From NCBI GenBank assembly GCA_009744235.1, contig WPHV01000005.1, positions 1 through 64,000 of the forward strand: a DNA stretch of 64,000 bases. Direction: 5' to 3'. This stretch comes from Gillisella vitis. Lineage in GTDB: Bacteria; Pseudomonadota; Alphaproteobacteria; Rhizobiales; Rhizobiaceae. A model generated the notes under the pieces. The model was not told where the DNA came from. It searched no databases and was given only the letters and a program-made list of their open reading frames with translations. Shown one piece after another: positions 18,788 through 26,925 of the stretch. The position numbers and the translations under genes are program-made. How positions within the stretch are numbered: the first letter of the stretch is position 1; every line of letters begins with the position of its first letter.

Positions 18788-18809
18788 TATCATATATCGC
18801 TATATGATA
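18788..18809. promoter_or_regulatory. VapB operator palindrome
   Basis: TATCATATA-TCGC-TATATGATA is a perfect inverted repeat with nine-base arms, five bases before the vapB start codon. It also contains AT-rich -10-like elements, so repressor binding would occlude the promoter. Confidence 0.8.
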
Positions 18810-18851
18810 TACATCGACCCATGGTTACAATCAAGCCGGCGCGAGACACCG

Positions 18852-20141
18852 CTATCGCCGCACCAGCTGCCTTACCCCGCCGCTGATCAACAGCGCGGTA
18901 TCGACAACGGCTGGCAAAGCTTCGCGCTTGCCGCTGACGGCGAGGTAGCGGGGTTGCCAGTCGGGGTCGAACTTGGCCTTGAAGGCGTGGACGCCCTTGA
19001 AATTATAGAGCCGCTCGCCGTTCTCATAGACCAGACGGCCAAGGCGGTGCCAGAGCGGGGCGGTGGGCCGGGCCGACAGGCCGGACAGCGGGGCCATGCC
19101 CATGTCGAGCTGGCGATAACCTTCCGCTTTCAGATGCAGCATGATCTTCACAAACAGCAGGTCCATCATGCCACGATGCGTGCCGGGCAGATGCCGCATC
19201 AGGTCGATGAAGGCGTCCTGTTTTGTCTCGGTGGTCAGAATATTGGCAAAGGCGACAATCCGGCCTTCAAGGCGAATGACAGCAACCGGATGGGCGCAGA
19301 GATAGCAGCGCTGGAAGGTACCGAGCGAAAAGCCCTTTTCCCCGGCCTTGTGATGGGCCAGCCAGACATCCGAAACGTAAGCCAGTTCATCCAGTAATTC
19401 CGACACCTCGGCTGGCGGCACGATGGAAAATTCCAGTCCGTCGCGTTCGGCGCGGTTGATCGAGCGGCGCAGTTTCAGCCAGTCGCCGCCTTTCAGGTCG
19501 AAGCGGTGCAGATCGACAATCGCCTGATCGCCCAGCTTGAACAGCCGCAGGCCCGCATCCGCCGCGACAGGCAGAAAGTCCGGGGAGACCTGGTAGAAGG
19601 CGACGCGGCAGCCGCAAGCCTTTGCCTCCTTCAGCAATTTCGTAACCAGCTGCGGCCAGGCGGTCCGTGGTCCGACCGGGTCGAACAGCACGACGAACCG
19701 ACGGCCGCGGCGCGCATACATCAGGAAAGCGTCACCCGCATTGGAAAACAGCACCTGCTTGTCGCCGAGCGCCACCAGGCCTGCCGCCGCCCGGGAATTT
19801 TCCCGCACGATGCGCCCAGCCAATTGTGTATGAGCAGGTGATGCACCCGCCCGAACCGGCCTGATCTGCTGCTGAACAACACGGCCAGCCGCGATGGCAC
19901 CCAGCAATGACAGCGTCGCTAAGCTCGCGCCGCCAATATCCTGATGCAGTTTGTAAACGAGACCAAGCTCAGCCAAAGGCTCCAGCAGGAATTCAATCGA
20001 CAGCAGCGACAAAGCCGCAAGGCCAAGCGCCAACATCAGGCGCAGGAGCTTGCTGGCCGCATGCCAGCCAAGACCTATTCCGGCAACCAGGAAAAATCGT
20101 CCGGGCTTGATTGAAACGTCGGTTTCCAATGCATTCACCAT
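18852..20141 (-). CDS. DUF2156 aminoacyl-phosphatidylglycerol synthase-like protein lacking the flippase domain
   Basis: 429 residues. Two hydrophobic segments occupy residues 15-100, followed by a soluble DUF2156 (double-GNAT) domain: FSNAGDAFLMYARRGRRFV, VLFDPVG, LRRSINRAERDG, GFSLGTF and RLYNFKGVHAFKAKFDP are typical of the catalytic half of MprF/LpiA. Full-length MprF is about 850 residues with a large N-terminal flippase; here only two membrane spans remain. Family knowledge: the enzyme transfers lysine (or alanine) from tRNA to phosphatidylglycerol at the inner membrane, giving acid and cationic-peptide resistance. The atvA/acvB partner of lpiA is not adjacent. Whether this is a short synthase or a decayed one is open, but the frame is intact. 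Confidence 0.85.
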   Translation of the reverse strand: MVNALETDVSIKPGRFFLVAGIGLGWHAASKLLRLMLALGLAALSLLSIEFLLEPLAELGLVYKLHQDIGGASLATLSLLGAIAAGRVVQQQIRPVRAGASPAHTQLAGRIVRENSRAAAGLVALGDKQVLFSNAGDAFLMYARRGRRFVVLFDPVGPRTAWPQLVTKLLKEAKACGCRVAFYQVSPDFLPVAADAGLRLFKLGDQAIVDLHRFDLKGGDWLKLRRSINRAERDGLEFSIVPPAEVSELLDELAYVSDVWLAHHKAGEKGFSLGTFQRCYLCAHPVAVIRLEGRIVAFANILTTETKQDAFIDLMRHLPGTHRGMMDLLFVKIMLHLKAEGYRQLDMGMAPLSGLSARPTAPLWHRLGRLVYENGERLYNFKGVHAFKAKFDPDWQPRYLAVSGKREALPAVVDTALLISGGVRQLVRR

Positions 20142-20385
20142 CAGCCCCGACGTCCTTCGCCCGAGAAATATTAGGGATTATTCACTCTGCCATGCTTATG
20201 GCAGCGCCCGGTAAACATGTCGTGAAGCGGATACATGAACAATCGGTAAAATACCAGACCCGTGCAGGCGCAAAGGCCATTGCCGCCCTTATGGTCAAGT
20301 GACGATTTTTGAAAACCCGTCGCCAATGTTTGTCCCAAATCGCTAAATCCCCAACCTTCTAAATCTCTTGGGATTTCATCGATTT

Positions 20386-20405
20386 CGATTTAAGGAATGA
20401 TGCAG
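20386..20405 (+). repeat. Half copy of a dispersed AT-rich palindromic repeat
   Basis: CGATTTAAGGAATGATGCAG matches 19 of 20 positions of the right arm of the large palindrome at 49521-49568. It lies just before the CLC gene, so the repeat unit occurs at least twice in this window. Confidence 0.6.
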
Positions 20406-20426
20406 TATCCATCTGGGAGTTGCCTC

Positions 20427-21773
20427 ATGCCGCGTTCCACGCCCTCGAAAATGCTGCGGCGCTCGCGCGCGCTCAGCGGTTCCTGGCGCATGTGGAAAAT
20501 GCGGCTGGTCTTCTGGGCCGGTGCCGGTGCCATCGGCGTGGTCAGCGTCGGCTTTGCCTGGCTGGCGGACCGCGCCCAAGGGCTGTTTCACACCATCACC
20601 CACGCCACACAATGGACCTTTCTTTTTCCGCTTCTGCTGACACCCGCAGGCTTTGCGCTTTGCGCGCTTCTGGCGGGCAAGGTTTTCCCGGCCTCACAAG
20701 GCTCCGGCATTCCCCAGGCGATTGCCGCCCGTCATATCGATGATCCGGCTGGGCGCAGCCGATTGCTGTCAATGCGGATCGCTATCGGCAAGGTGCTTTT
20801 GACCGCAATCGGTCTGCTCTGCGGCGGATCGATCGGCCGTGAAGGACCGACCGTGCAGGTCGGGGCCTCCATCATGCTGTTTTGCGCCCGCATTGGCGGG
20901 ATGGCGCGGGCAGATGGGCTGATCCTGGCCGGATCGGCAGCGGGCATTGCCGCTGCGTTCAATACGCCGCTGGCCGGGATCGTCTTTGCCATCGAGGAAA
21001 TGAGCAAGACCTATCACTCCCGCGTCAACAGCCTGGTTCTGATCGCTGTGATCGTTTCCGGCCTTGCAGCCCTCGGTCTCGTCGGCAGCTATACCTATTT
21101 CGGCACCGCCAATCCCACCGTCTCCGGCTTGCGCGATTGGATGCTGGTCGGCCTGTGCGGCATTGGTGGCGGCGCTTTCGGCGCGCTGTTCAGTGCGGGG
21201 GCGCTGACCTTGATGCGCCGGATACGCCGCTGGACGCAGCTGTCGGCAATGCCCTTGCGGCGCGCCGTTCTGCTCGCCGCCATTTGCGGACTGGGCGTGG
21301 CGCTGATCGGCATCCTGACCGGAGGCGCCACCTACGGCACCGGCTATGAACAGGCGCGCGGCGCGGTGGAGGGCCAAGCCCTGCCGCTGCTGTTTTTCGC
21401 GCAAAAGCTGGCGGCCTCGTTCCTGACGATGATTTCCGGCATTCCGGGCGGGATTTTCGCACCCTCCCTATCGGTTGGGGCGGGGCTCGGCAGCACCGCC
21501 GCCAGCCTGACCGGCTCGAGCATTGCGCTTGGCGCCATCCTCGGCATGGCCGGCTATTTCGCCGGTGTCGTGCAAGCGCCAATGACCGCCTTCGTGATCA
21601 TCATGGAAATGACCGCCAGCCACGACAGCGCCATCGCCATCATGACCGCCGCCATGCTGGGCTATGCGACGTCGCGGCTTCTGTCCCGCGAGCCGCTCTA
21701 TCACGGCCTGTCCCGCCCATTCCTCGCTGAAGCGATCCGCGCCAGCCGGGCGGCGGAGCGCAGCCAAAGCTGA
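20427..21773 (+). CDS. CLC-family chloride/proton transporter
   Basis: 448 residues, about ten to twelve membrane segments. Selectivity motifs are canonical for chloride CLCs: GSGIPQ with the central serine, GREGPTVQ with the gating glutamate, and GGIFAPSLSVGAG. The gating glutamate suggests a Cl-/H+ exchanger (EriC type), of which the bacterial role is acid resistance or charge balance. No CBS domains. ATG 20427 has GGGAG seven bases upstream; an in-frame upstream ATG lacks a site. It is not related in regulation to the fluoride-type CLC 2 kb downstream. Confidence 0.92.
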   Translation: MPRSTPSKMLRRSRALSGSWRMWKMRLVFWAGAGAIGVVSVGFAWLADRAQGLFHTITHATQWTFLFPLLLTPAGFALCALLAGKVFPASQGSGIPQAIAARHIDDPAGRSRLLSMRIAIGKVLLTAIGLLCGGSIGREGPTVQVGASIMLFCARIGGMARADGLILAGSAAGIAAAFNTPLAGIVFAIEEMSKTYHSRVNSLVLIAVIVSGLAALGLVGSYTYFGTANPTVSGLRDWMLVGLCGIGGGAFGALFSAGALTLMRRIRRWTQLSAMPLRRAVLLAAICGLGVALIGILTGGATYGTGYEQARGAVEGQALPLLFFAQKLAASFLTMISGIPGGIFAPSLSVGAGLGSTAASLTGSSIALGAILGMAGYFAGVVQAPMTAFVIIMEMTASHDSAIAIMTAAMLGYATSRLLSREPLYHGLSRPFLAEAIRASRAAERSQS

Positions 21774-21776
21774 AAG

Positions 21777-22742
21777 TTACAACAACTGCGAGAGGGATTG
21801 TACGCTGGTGTTGACGATAGACAGGGATTTGATGCCGAGTTGCTCTCTCGCCTGTAGCGCTTTCAGCCGGCTGGATTCCAGGTTCATGTCGGTATCGACC
21901 ATGTTGCCAACACCCTTGCTGATCGAGCCTTGCAGGTCCTTGGAGAATTCATACTGCATCTCCACCCGGTTGCTCATCGCGCCCAGCGTGCTCGCCACGC
22001 CGTTCATCCGTTCCGCCATGGCATCGACCACCTTGATCATGTCATCAATATCGGCATTCGTGGTGCTCTCTTCCAACCTGATCTCGTCATAGGTCGTCGA
22101 CGCCTTGGCGCCATTGAACATCACCCAGGTCTTGGCGGTGCCAAGTTCGGTCGCAAAGCCCGAACCGGTGAGGATGCCCCCTTCCCCATCGACATCGTCG
22201 ATCAGGTAATTGACCTTGGACGTGCCGGGCTCGCCGCCGACATTGTAATCGATGGTGTTGATGCTGATCACACCAGCGCCATCGCGCACGAAGGAGCCGA
22301 CCAGATTGCGATTGTCCTTGTCGCTGGCGGCATCGCGCAACAGCCAGTTTTCCTTGGAAAAGGAGGAGGATTCGGCAATGGAGCGGAATTGATCGCGAAT
22401 CTCGTCCAGTTCGGTATTGATCTTGTCACGTGAGGTGCCACCTTCACGCGCCAGCACCAGACGCGCCTTTACATCCATCATCAGGTCTGTCGATGTGCTC
22501 ATGCCGCTTTGAGCCGTGTCCAGCACGCCAGCGGCCATGGACAAGGCATCCTGCACCGCAGACAAGGAACGATTGTCGGAGCGCATCGTCGTGGCAATCG
22601 ACCAATAGGCGGCATCGTCCGCCGCGGTGGCGACCCGGTAACCGGTCGTCACCCGCGCATGGCTGTCGTCGCGGCTGGACACCGTATGGCGCAGGCTTTG
22701 AAGCGCGGTATAAGCCGCAACATTGGTGTTTTTACTCGTCAT
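21777..22742 (-). CDS. Flagellin, orphan copy
   Basis: About 321 residues. The N-terminal D0/D1 region (ALQSLRHTVSS, VTTGYRVATAADDAAYWSIATTMRSDN, SAVQDALSMAAGVLDTAQ) and C-terminal D1/D0 region (LGAMSNRVEMQYEFSKDLQGS, MNLESSRLKALQAREQLG) are typical rhizobial flagellin; the central domain is short. Start ATG 22742 (MTSKNTN) is chosen by alignment with flagellins of the family; a GTG four codons upstream is possible and the frame stays open to 22901. It is isolated from any other flagellar gene in the window and its conserved ends show some unusual residues (DSHAR where NTxxAR-like residues are expected), so it may be a minor or specialised flagellin. Flagellins are candidate substrates of the GT41 cluster. 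Confidence 0.9.
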   Translation of the reverse strand: MTSKNTNVAAYTALQSLRHTVSSRDDSHARVTTGYRVATAADDAAYWSIATTMRSDNRSLSAVQDALSMAAGVLDTAQSGMSTSTDLMMDVKARLVLAREGGTSRDKINTELDEIRDQFRSIAESSSFSKENWLLRDAASDKDNRNLVGSFVRDGAGVISINTIDYNVGGEPGTSKVNYLIDDVDGEGGILTGSGFATELGTAKTWVMFNGAKASTTYDEIRLEESTTNADIDDMIKVVDAMAERMNGVASTLGAMSNRVEMQYEFSKDLQGSISKGVGNMVDTDMNLESSRLKALQAREQLGIKSLSIVNTSVQSLSQLL

Positions 22743-23275
22743 ACGCTTACTCACATACTCAGTACAAAACAGGTCCAGTACAAAACAGTCAAAACACAAG
22801 CCGTCCGCAACACTGGACAGCATGTCACCTCGCTGTCGCGAGGGCTGGAAACATTCCGTCACCCGACGACAACAGGAAACCATTCGTGGATGCGCAGGCA
22901 ACCACGTTCAACGGCTCCAAAGTCCGATTTTCCCCAAACAGATGCCTCCGCCAGACACCCCCAAAAGACCGATTTTCGCAAAAGCGGATGGATGATTTAT
23001 AGGGCCGTTAAGGTTAAGTCCTGCCCAAGGAAGATGGTGAACGGAGAATAAAGAGCGGGCTTTTGGGATTAACTTTCTGGATTTTGCCCTTCGTCGCACA
23101 CACCGCAGCGCCTGTTGCGACGAGAGCATCGCGCGGCAAAACGGAAACAGAACCATGCGATAATATTTTGTTTTTAAATACTATTCTCCGAGAACTGGGC
23201 GCCCGCATTTCAGTATGGCACCCTTTTGAAGAGGCTATCAATGATGAAAAAAATGTGCCCTCGTTTCTGCCCCCA
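22743..23275. other. Intergenic region between flagellin and the fluoride operon
   Basis: About 530 bases without a supportable gene. Next to the flagellin are two copies of CAGTACAAAACAG with a 16-base period (22760-22772, 22776-22788). On the minus strand a TTGACT element just upstream of them could serve as a -35. Nothing else stands out. Confidence 0.4.
22760..22788. repeat. Direct repeat in the flagellin leader
   Basis: CAGTACAAAACAG occurs twice with a period of 16 bases, 18-46 bases before the flagellin start. It may be a regulator site or lie in the 5' leader of the flagellin mRNA, where rhizobial FlbT-type control acts. Confidence 0.5.
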
Positions 23276-23305
23276 TTGACTTTCATGGGTGTCAATCGAT
23301 ATTCG
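23276..23305 (+). promoter_or_regulatory. Promoter of the fluoride-response operon
   Basis: TTGACT (23276-23281) and TATTCG (23300-23305) are separated by 18 bases. Transcription would begin around 23311-23313, immediately at the 5' end of the riboswitch aptamer, which supports both calls. Confidence 0.6.
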
Positions 23306-23312
23306 ATGGTAA

Positions 23313-23376
23313 CGGCAATGGATTCTGCCGGGCATGATGCCGAACCGCTTCCCTGATGAAGCCGATGACTCCTACT
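23313..23376 (+). ncRNA. Fluoride riboswitch (crcB RNA motif)
   Basis: The sequence has the ordered landmarks of the crcB motif: GGCAATGGATTCTGCC (first stem with the AUGG loop, 23314-23329), then AACCGC (23343-23348), a second stem, and the hallmark GCCGATGACTCCTAC (23361-23375). GGATTC and GACTCC can form the loop-stem pseudoknot with one mismatch. It precedes a CLC protein of the fluoride-specific type, exactly the class of gene this riboswitch controls. The bases ATGACTCCTACTC (23365-23377) can instead pair with the ribosome-binding site and start codon at 23395-23406, so ligand binding should switch translation on. Confidence 0.85.
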
Positions 23377-23406
23377 CAACACGCCAAGGCGAAGGAGTAG
23401 AGTCAT
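23365..23406 (+). promoter_or_regulatory. Expression-platform hairpin sequestering RBS and start codon
   Basis: ATGACTCCTACTC (23365-23377) is complementary, with a single bulged C, to GAGTAGAGTCAT (23395-23406), which contains part of the AAGGAG site and the AT of the leader ATG. The 5' strand is the same segment used by the aptamer pseudoknot, so the two folds are mutually exclusive: off without fluoride, on with fluoride. This is inference from base pairing. Confidence 0.7.
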
Positions 23407-23467
23407 GTCCAGAATTTCCAGGCTGTTTTATCCAATTGAATTTGCTGTTACGGGAGCGTCAAAATGA
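23405..23467 (+). CDS. 20-residue leader ORF of the fluoride operon
   Basis: ATG 23405 to TGA 23465-23467 encodes 20 residues beginning [13 protein letters not shown]. It has an excellent ribosome-binding site (AAGGAG, seven bases upstream), the very site caught in the riboswitch hairpin. Its stop overlaps the CLC-F start as ATGA. It therefore looks like the element through which the riboswitch acts: ribosomes admitted here would deliver translation to the transporter by coupling. The peptide itself has no recognisable family and may have no independent function. Confidence 0.7.
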   Translation: MSRISRLFYPIEFAVTGASK

Positions 23468-24912
23468 GGACGGTCCCAGCATTTCCTGACCTCCGTTTAT
23501 TTATTGGTCTTCGTTTGCGCCAGATCCGCAGCCTGGCGAAATGGATCGTCGTCACGGTGCCGATGGCCGTCATGGTGGGTTCGATTGTCGCCCTGTTTTT
23601 GTGGAGCCTGGATGAAGCGACCCGGCTGCGGTTTGCATTTCCTGATCTGATCTACGCCATGCCAATTGCCGGGTTTGCCATGGTCTGGGCCTATCAGCGC
23701 TTTGGCAAATCGGCCGAGGGCGGCAATAACCTGATCGTCGAGCAGATCCACGAGCCGGGCGGCGGCGTGCCGTTGCGCATGGCGCCGTTCATTCTGGTCA
23801 GCACGGTGCTGACCCATCTGGTCGGCGGATCTGCCGGGCGGGAAGGCACGGCGGTACAGCTCGGCGGCAGCCTTGCCAGCGCCTTTGCAAAGCTCTTCCG
23901 GCTGGCACCCGGCGATGTCCGCATCCTGCTGATGGCCGGAATTGCCGCAGGCTTTGGCGCTGTCTTCGGCACGCCAATTGCCGGCGCGGTGTTTGCCCTG
24001 GAGGTGCTGACCATTGGCCGGATGCAATATGAGGCCTTGCTCCCGGCTCTACTGGCTGCCGTGGTGGCCGACTGGACCTGCCAGGCCTGGGGGGCGAGCC
24101 ATACCCATTACGTCATCGCCTATCTCAAGAGCATGCCGGATAGCGGCGGATTTCACCTCGATGCACTGATCATGCTCAAGGTGGTGTTTGCCGGAGCGGT
24201 GTTCGGGCTGGCGGCGCATGGGTTTGCTGAGATGTCCCATCTGGCAGGTGCCGCTTACAAAGCCTTGATTCCTTCTGCACCCCTGCGCCCGGTGGCGGCC
24301 AGCGCCATTCTGCTTGCCCTGGTCTGGCTGCTTGGCACCCGTGATTATCTGGGATTAGGCGTCTGGTCACCCAATCCGGGCGATGTCACCATTCTCAGTT
24401 TTTTCCGCCCGGATCATGTGGATGCCTGGAGCTGGGCCTGGAAGGCGCTGTTTACGATCGTCACCCTCAGCGCCGGTTTCAAGGGCGGTGAAGTCACGCC
24501 GCTGTTTTTCATCGGGGCGGGCCTTGGCAATGCACTGGCTGGCCTGACTGGCGCGCCGACCGACCTGTTTGCCGGTCTCGGCTTCGTCGCCGTGTTTGCC
24601 GGGGCCACCAACACACCGCTTGCCTGCATGATTATGGGTCTGGAGCTGTTTGGTGCCACCCATGCCGTCTATATCGCCGTCGCCTGTTTCACCGCCTATC
24701 TCACCAGCGGTCATTCCAGCATCTACCTTTCACAGCGCATCGGTGTGCCAAAGCATGCCGCCGGTCAAATCCCCTTGGGCATCGCGGTGCGCCATCTGCG
24801 CGTAAAGAGATCTGCACCAAGTCAGGAAGACAACGACAAAAGCCGCAACAGCGAACCCCTGGATCAGGCATTTTGCGATGACCACCAACAAGGAGGGCCA
24901 AAATGCCGGTAA
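23464..24912 (+). CDS. CLC-F type fluoride/proton antiporter
   Basis: 482 residues, polytopic membrane protein of the CLC family. In place of the chloride-type GSGIP it has [14 protein letters not shown], and the gating segment is [11 protein letters not shown]; both are features of the fluoride-exporting CLC-F (EriC-F) clade. [13 protein letters not shown] and [18 protein letters not shown] are the remaining pore segments. It exports F- against H+ to relieve fluoride toxicity. The identification is reinforced by the fluoride riboswitch directly upstream. GGGAG precedes the ATG, and the gene is coupled to the leader ORF by ATGA and overlaps the next gene by ten bases. Confidence 0.93.
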   Translation: MRTVPAFPDLRLFIGLRLRQIRSLAKWIVVTVPMAVMVGSIVALFLWSLDEATRLRFAFPDLIYAMPIAGFAMVWAYQRFGKSAEGGNNLIVEQIHEPGGGVPLRMAPFILVSTVLTHLVGGSAGREGTAVQLGGSLASAFAKLFRLAPGDVRILLMAGIAAGFGAVFGTPIAGAVFALEVLTIGRMQYEALLPALLAAVVADWTCQAWGASHTHYVIAYLKSMPDSGGFHLDALIMLKVVFAGAVFGLAAHGFAEMSHLAGAAYKALIPSAPLRPVAASAILLALVWLLGTRDYLGLGVWSPNPGDVTILSFFRPDHVDAWSWAWKALFTIVTLSAGFKGGEVTPLFFIGAGLGNALAGLTGAPTDLFAGLGFVAVFAGATNTPLACMIMGLELFGATHAVYIAVACFTAYLTSGHSSIYLSQRIGVPKHAAGQIPLGIAVRHLRVKRSAPSQEDNDKSRNSEPLDQAFCDDHQQGGPKCR

Positions 24913-25292
24913 AACAGCTTGTAGACCAGTACCGCGCCTATATCGATTGCCTCAACCGCCAGGCGTGGGACGAATTGGGCCTTTTCGTCGATGCCGAGGT
25001 TCGCCACAACGAGTGCTTGCTCAAGCTTCACGGCTACCGCGAAATGTTGGTTCAAGACTTTATCGATATACCGGACCTGCGGTTCGACATTCAACGGATC
25101 GTCTGCGAACCACCGCAAATTGCCGCACGCCTCTGCTTTGATTGCTCTCCCAAAGGCCTGTTTCTGGGAGTGCCCGTTCATGGGCGCCGGGTAGCTTTTA
25201 CAGAAAACGTCTTCTATGAATTCAACGGATCGAAAATCGCCAATGTCTGGTCGGTCATAGACAAGGTCGCCATCGAGGCTCAACTTCGATAG
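24903..25292 (+). CDS. SnoaL-like (NTF2-fold) protein in the fluoride operon
   Basis: 129 residues, single small alpha+beta-barrel domain of the SnoaL/ester-cyclase type: [26 protein letters not shown] near residue 35, [19 protein letters not shown] and a terminal [14 protein letters not shown]. Such proteins bind or isomerise small ligands; no substrate can be read from the sequence. It has a near-perfect AAGGAGGG site inside the end of the CLC-F gene and overlaps it by ten bases, so it is co-expressed under fluoride control. Confidence 0.85.
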   Translation: MPVKQLVDQYRAYIDCLNRQAWDELGLFVDAEVRHNECLLKLHGYREMLVQDFIDIPDLRFDIQRIVCEPPQIAARLCFDCSPKGLFLGVPVHGRRVAFTENVFYEFNGSKIANVWSVIDKVAIEAQLR

Positions 25293-25339
25293 CCATCTCG
25301 CGCCAACGCTTGAAGTGGTTGTTTTCGACAGAGTATGAT

Positions 25340-26197
25340 TTACTCGTCCGGCGCGTCCGAGGGCTGAATGGCATGGACCAGTCTTTGAACAATCTCTCTT
25401 TTGACGCGGGCTTTTTTGCCGCCCGCCTCTACAAGCTCTTTCAGGAATTCTGAAAACAGCCGTGCTCGTTGAAAGACAATCGAATGGTTGGAGGATGCTG
25501 CCAAAAATGTGTCGATCGATGGCACATGCGCGATCTTGACCATATGCAAATGGTCCATCCAGAAATGATTATAATAGGGATTGGTAAATTCCGAGGCCGA
25601 GAAAATGGCCGCCGCCATGCCGGTCCGGCTGGACGTTCTGTAAAGGTCTTCGATATCGAGCAGATAGTCCGGCGTATGCTGCACCGCCAGCGAGGGTGAT
25701 ATGTTCAGCCGGCGCTTCAAATCCGCGTCGGGAAAGGTTTGCGGCGAACAGGCAAGTACGTCGTAATGAGGACACATGGCACCAAGCGCCAGCGCTGCAT
25801 AGCCGCCGGAAGACTGGCCAAACACCAGGCAGGGCCGGCGACCGATAGGTTGGCGCCCTATATAGCGACGCAGAAATGCCGCGATACCATCGATATCAGG
25901 AAGTAAATTCGACCCGCCATACCACCAGCTGACCGTATCCTGGAAATAGAAAACCCTTGATCCGAGGCCTCTGGCCACCGACAGCATCGAAAAGCGCTCA
26001 AGATTTCCGCCGAAGATCACGAGATCGGTCTTGCTCGATCCGTCTCCTTCGAAAACCACGCAGCCCAACTCTTCGGAAAGCGCATTCAGCTCGAAAATCA
26101 GATGTCGCAACTCATCCAGCGTCAGGGAAGATAACGATGTCGGGGAATATTTGAAGGATATGCCGTGATTGACGATATCCTGAAAATCTACATTCAC
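25340..26197 (-). CDS. Alpha/beta-hydrolase-like hypothetical protein
   Basis: 285 residues, no signal peptide. The nucleophile-elbow pattern GQSSGGYAALALGA near residue 128 and the preceding strand PCLVFGQS suggest an alpha/beta-hydrolase fold with serine nucleophile. The C-terminal HFWMDHLHMVKIAH could provide the histidine. The first 60 residues are not recognised. Proteins of this kind occur as uncharacterised esterase-like factors in rhizobia. It is transcribed alone, convergent with the SnoaL-like gene. Confidence 0.7.
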   Translation of the reverse strand: MNVDFQDIVNHGISFKYSPTSLSSLTLDELRHLIFELNALSEELGCVVFEGDGSSKTDLVIFGGNLERFSMLSVARGLGSRVFYFQDTVSWWYGGSNLLPDIDGIAAFLRRYIGRQPIGRRPCLVFGQSSGGYAALALGAMCPHYDVLACSPQTFPDADLKRRLNISPSLAVQHTPDYLLDIEDLYRTSSRTGMAAAIFSASEFTNPYYNHFWMDHLHMVKIAHVPSIDTFLAASSNHSIVFQRARLFSEFLKELVEAGGKKARVKREIVQRLVHAIQPSDAPDE

Positions 26198-26428
26198 GGC
26201 TCGGAACCTTCAAAGCATGCTTGTCTGCGACATTGGTAATCGATCTGATTTGCATTAGCAAACCATCAACACGCCGTTTCCCATTGAATTTACCAGGCTC
26301 CCACAGTGTTCTCGGCACGCCCCTCCCCAGTGATTGGAACTCAAATCAGCCAGAATCGTTGAGAGACCTGGAGCAAGCGGTTGCGGATTGCATCTCTATC
26401 GGTTGCCCACAATCGAAGGAGTAGAAAA

Positions 26429-26515
26429 ATGCTGAAATTCATTGGTGGCACGATCGGTGCAATTTTCCTGATCGGTCTGATCGTCGTCGTCTTGCTGCTC
26501 AAGCTCATATTTTGA
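26429..26515 (+). CDS. 28-residue single-span membrane peptide
   Basis: ATG 26429 to TGA 26513-26515. The peptide begins MLKFIGGTIGAIFLIGL and continues as an uninterrupted hydrophobic helix rich in Leu, Val and Ile, ending KLIF. Translation is supported by AAGGAG seven bases upstream and by a terminator hairpin just after the stop. A positive residue at position 3 and near the C-terminus and a GxxxG-type GGTIG pattern fit a small inner-membrane protein of the kind that binds larger membrane complexes. Function unknown. Confidence 0.75.
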   Translation: MLKFIGGTIGAIFLIGLIVVVLLLKLIF

Positions 26516-26518
26516 CAG

Positions 26519-26543
26519 GGCGGGCTTTCAAAAGCCCGTTTCA
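26519..26543 (+). terminator. Terminator of the 28-residue membrane peptide gene
   Basis: CGGGCTTT-CA-AAAGCCCG is a perfect eight-base-pair hairpin followed by TTT, starting six bases after the stop codon. Confidence 0.65.
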
Positions 26544-26647
26544 GGCGCTCATCCAGCAAAAGTCTCGCCCGTTTTCGAAAACAATCCACTTTTGCTTTCG
26601 ACCATCAACCTTCCGACGTCGATCTCAAAAATGTGGCATCGGAAGAG

Positions 26648-26721
26648 TGGCTGGGGCGCCTGGATTCGAACCAGGGATGGCGGTACCAAAAACCACTGCC
26701 TTACCGCTTGGCTACGCCCCA
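26648..26721 (-). tRNA. tRNA-Gln (UUG)
   Basis: The minus strand begins TGGGGCGTAGCCAAGCGG, has the anticodon loop TTTTGGT (anticodon TTG) on a GTGGT/ACCGC stem, a T-arm GGTTCGAATCC, an acceptor closing CGCCCCA, and an encoded CCA. The U at position 1 and the cloverleaf match bacterial tRNA-Gln. Confidence 0.95.
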
Positions 26722-26925
26722 TCACAATGCGCACGGATCAATGATGCCGCGCGTTTGGCATGCCGGTCATTAGCAAAAGCGCGCACGGGCTGCAATCGCT
26801 GATTTGATATTTTCCGTGGAAAGCGTCGAGGACCATCATCATTCAAAGGTTAAGAAATTACGGAACGATCCCCGGCTCCATCTGTTGTGATGATGAACCA
26901 CCACGAAACAGAAAAGGACTTAGAG

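Noticed and set aside
18561..19397. A 278-codon plus-strand frame across vapB and the MprF-like gene
   Set aside because: Overlaps two real minus-strand genes and shows no domain or RBS.
20111..20302. A 63-codon frame upstream of the chloride CLC gene
   Set aside because: No ribosome-binding site, no recognisable features, and it overlaps the start of the MprF-like gene on the other strand.
23063..23356. A 97-codon frame across the fluoride riboswitch
   Set aside because: The same bases form the aptamer and promoter, and the frame has no RBS or domain.
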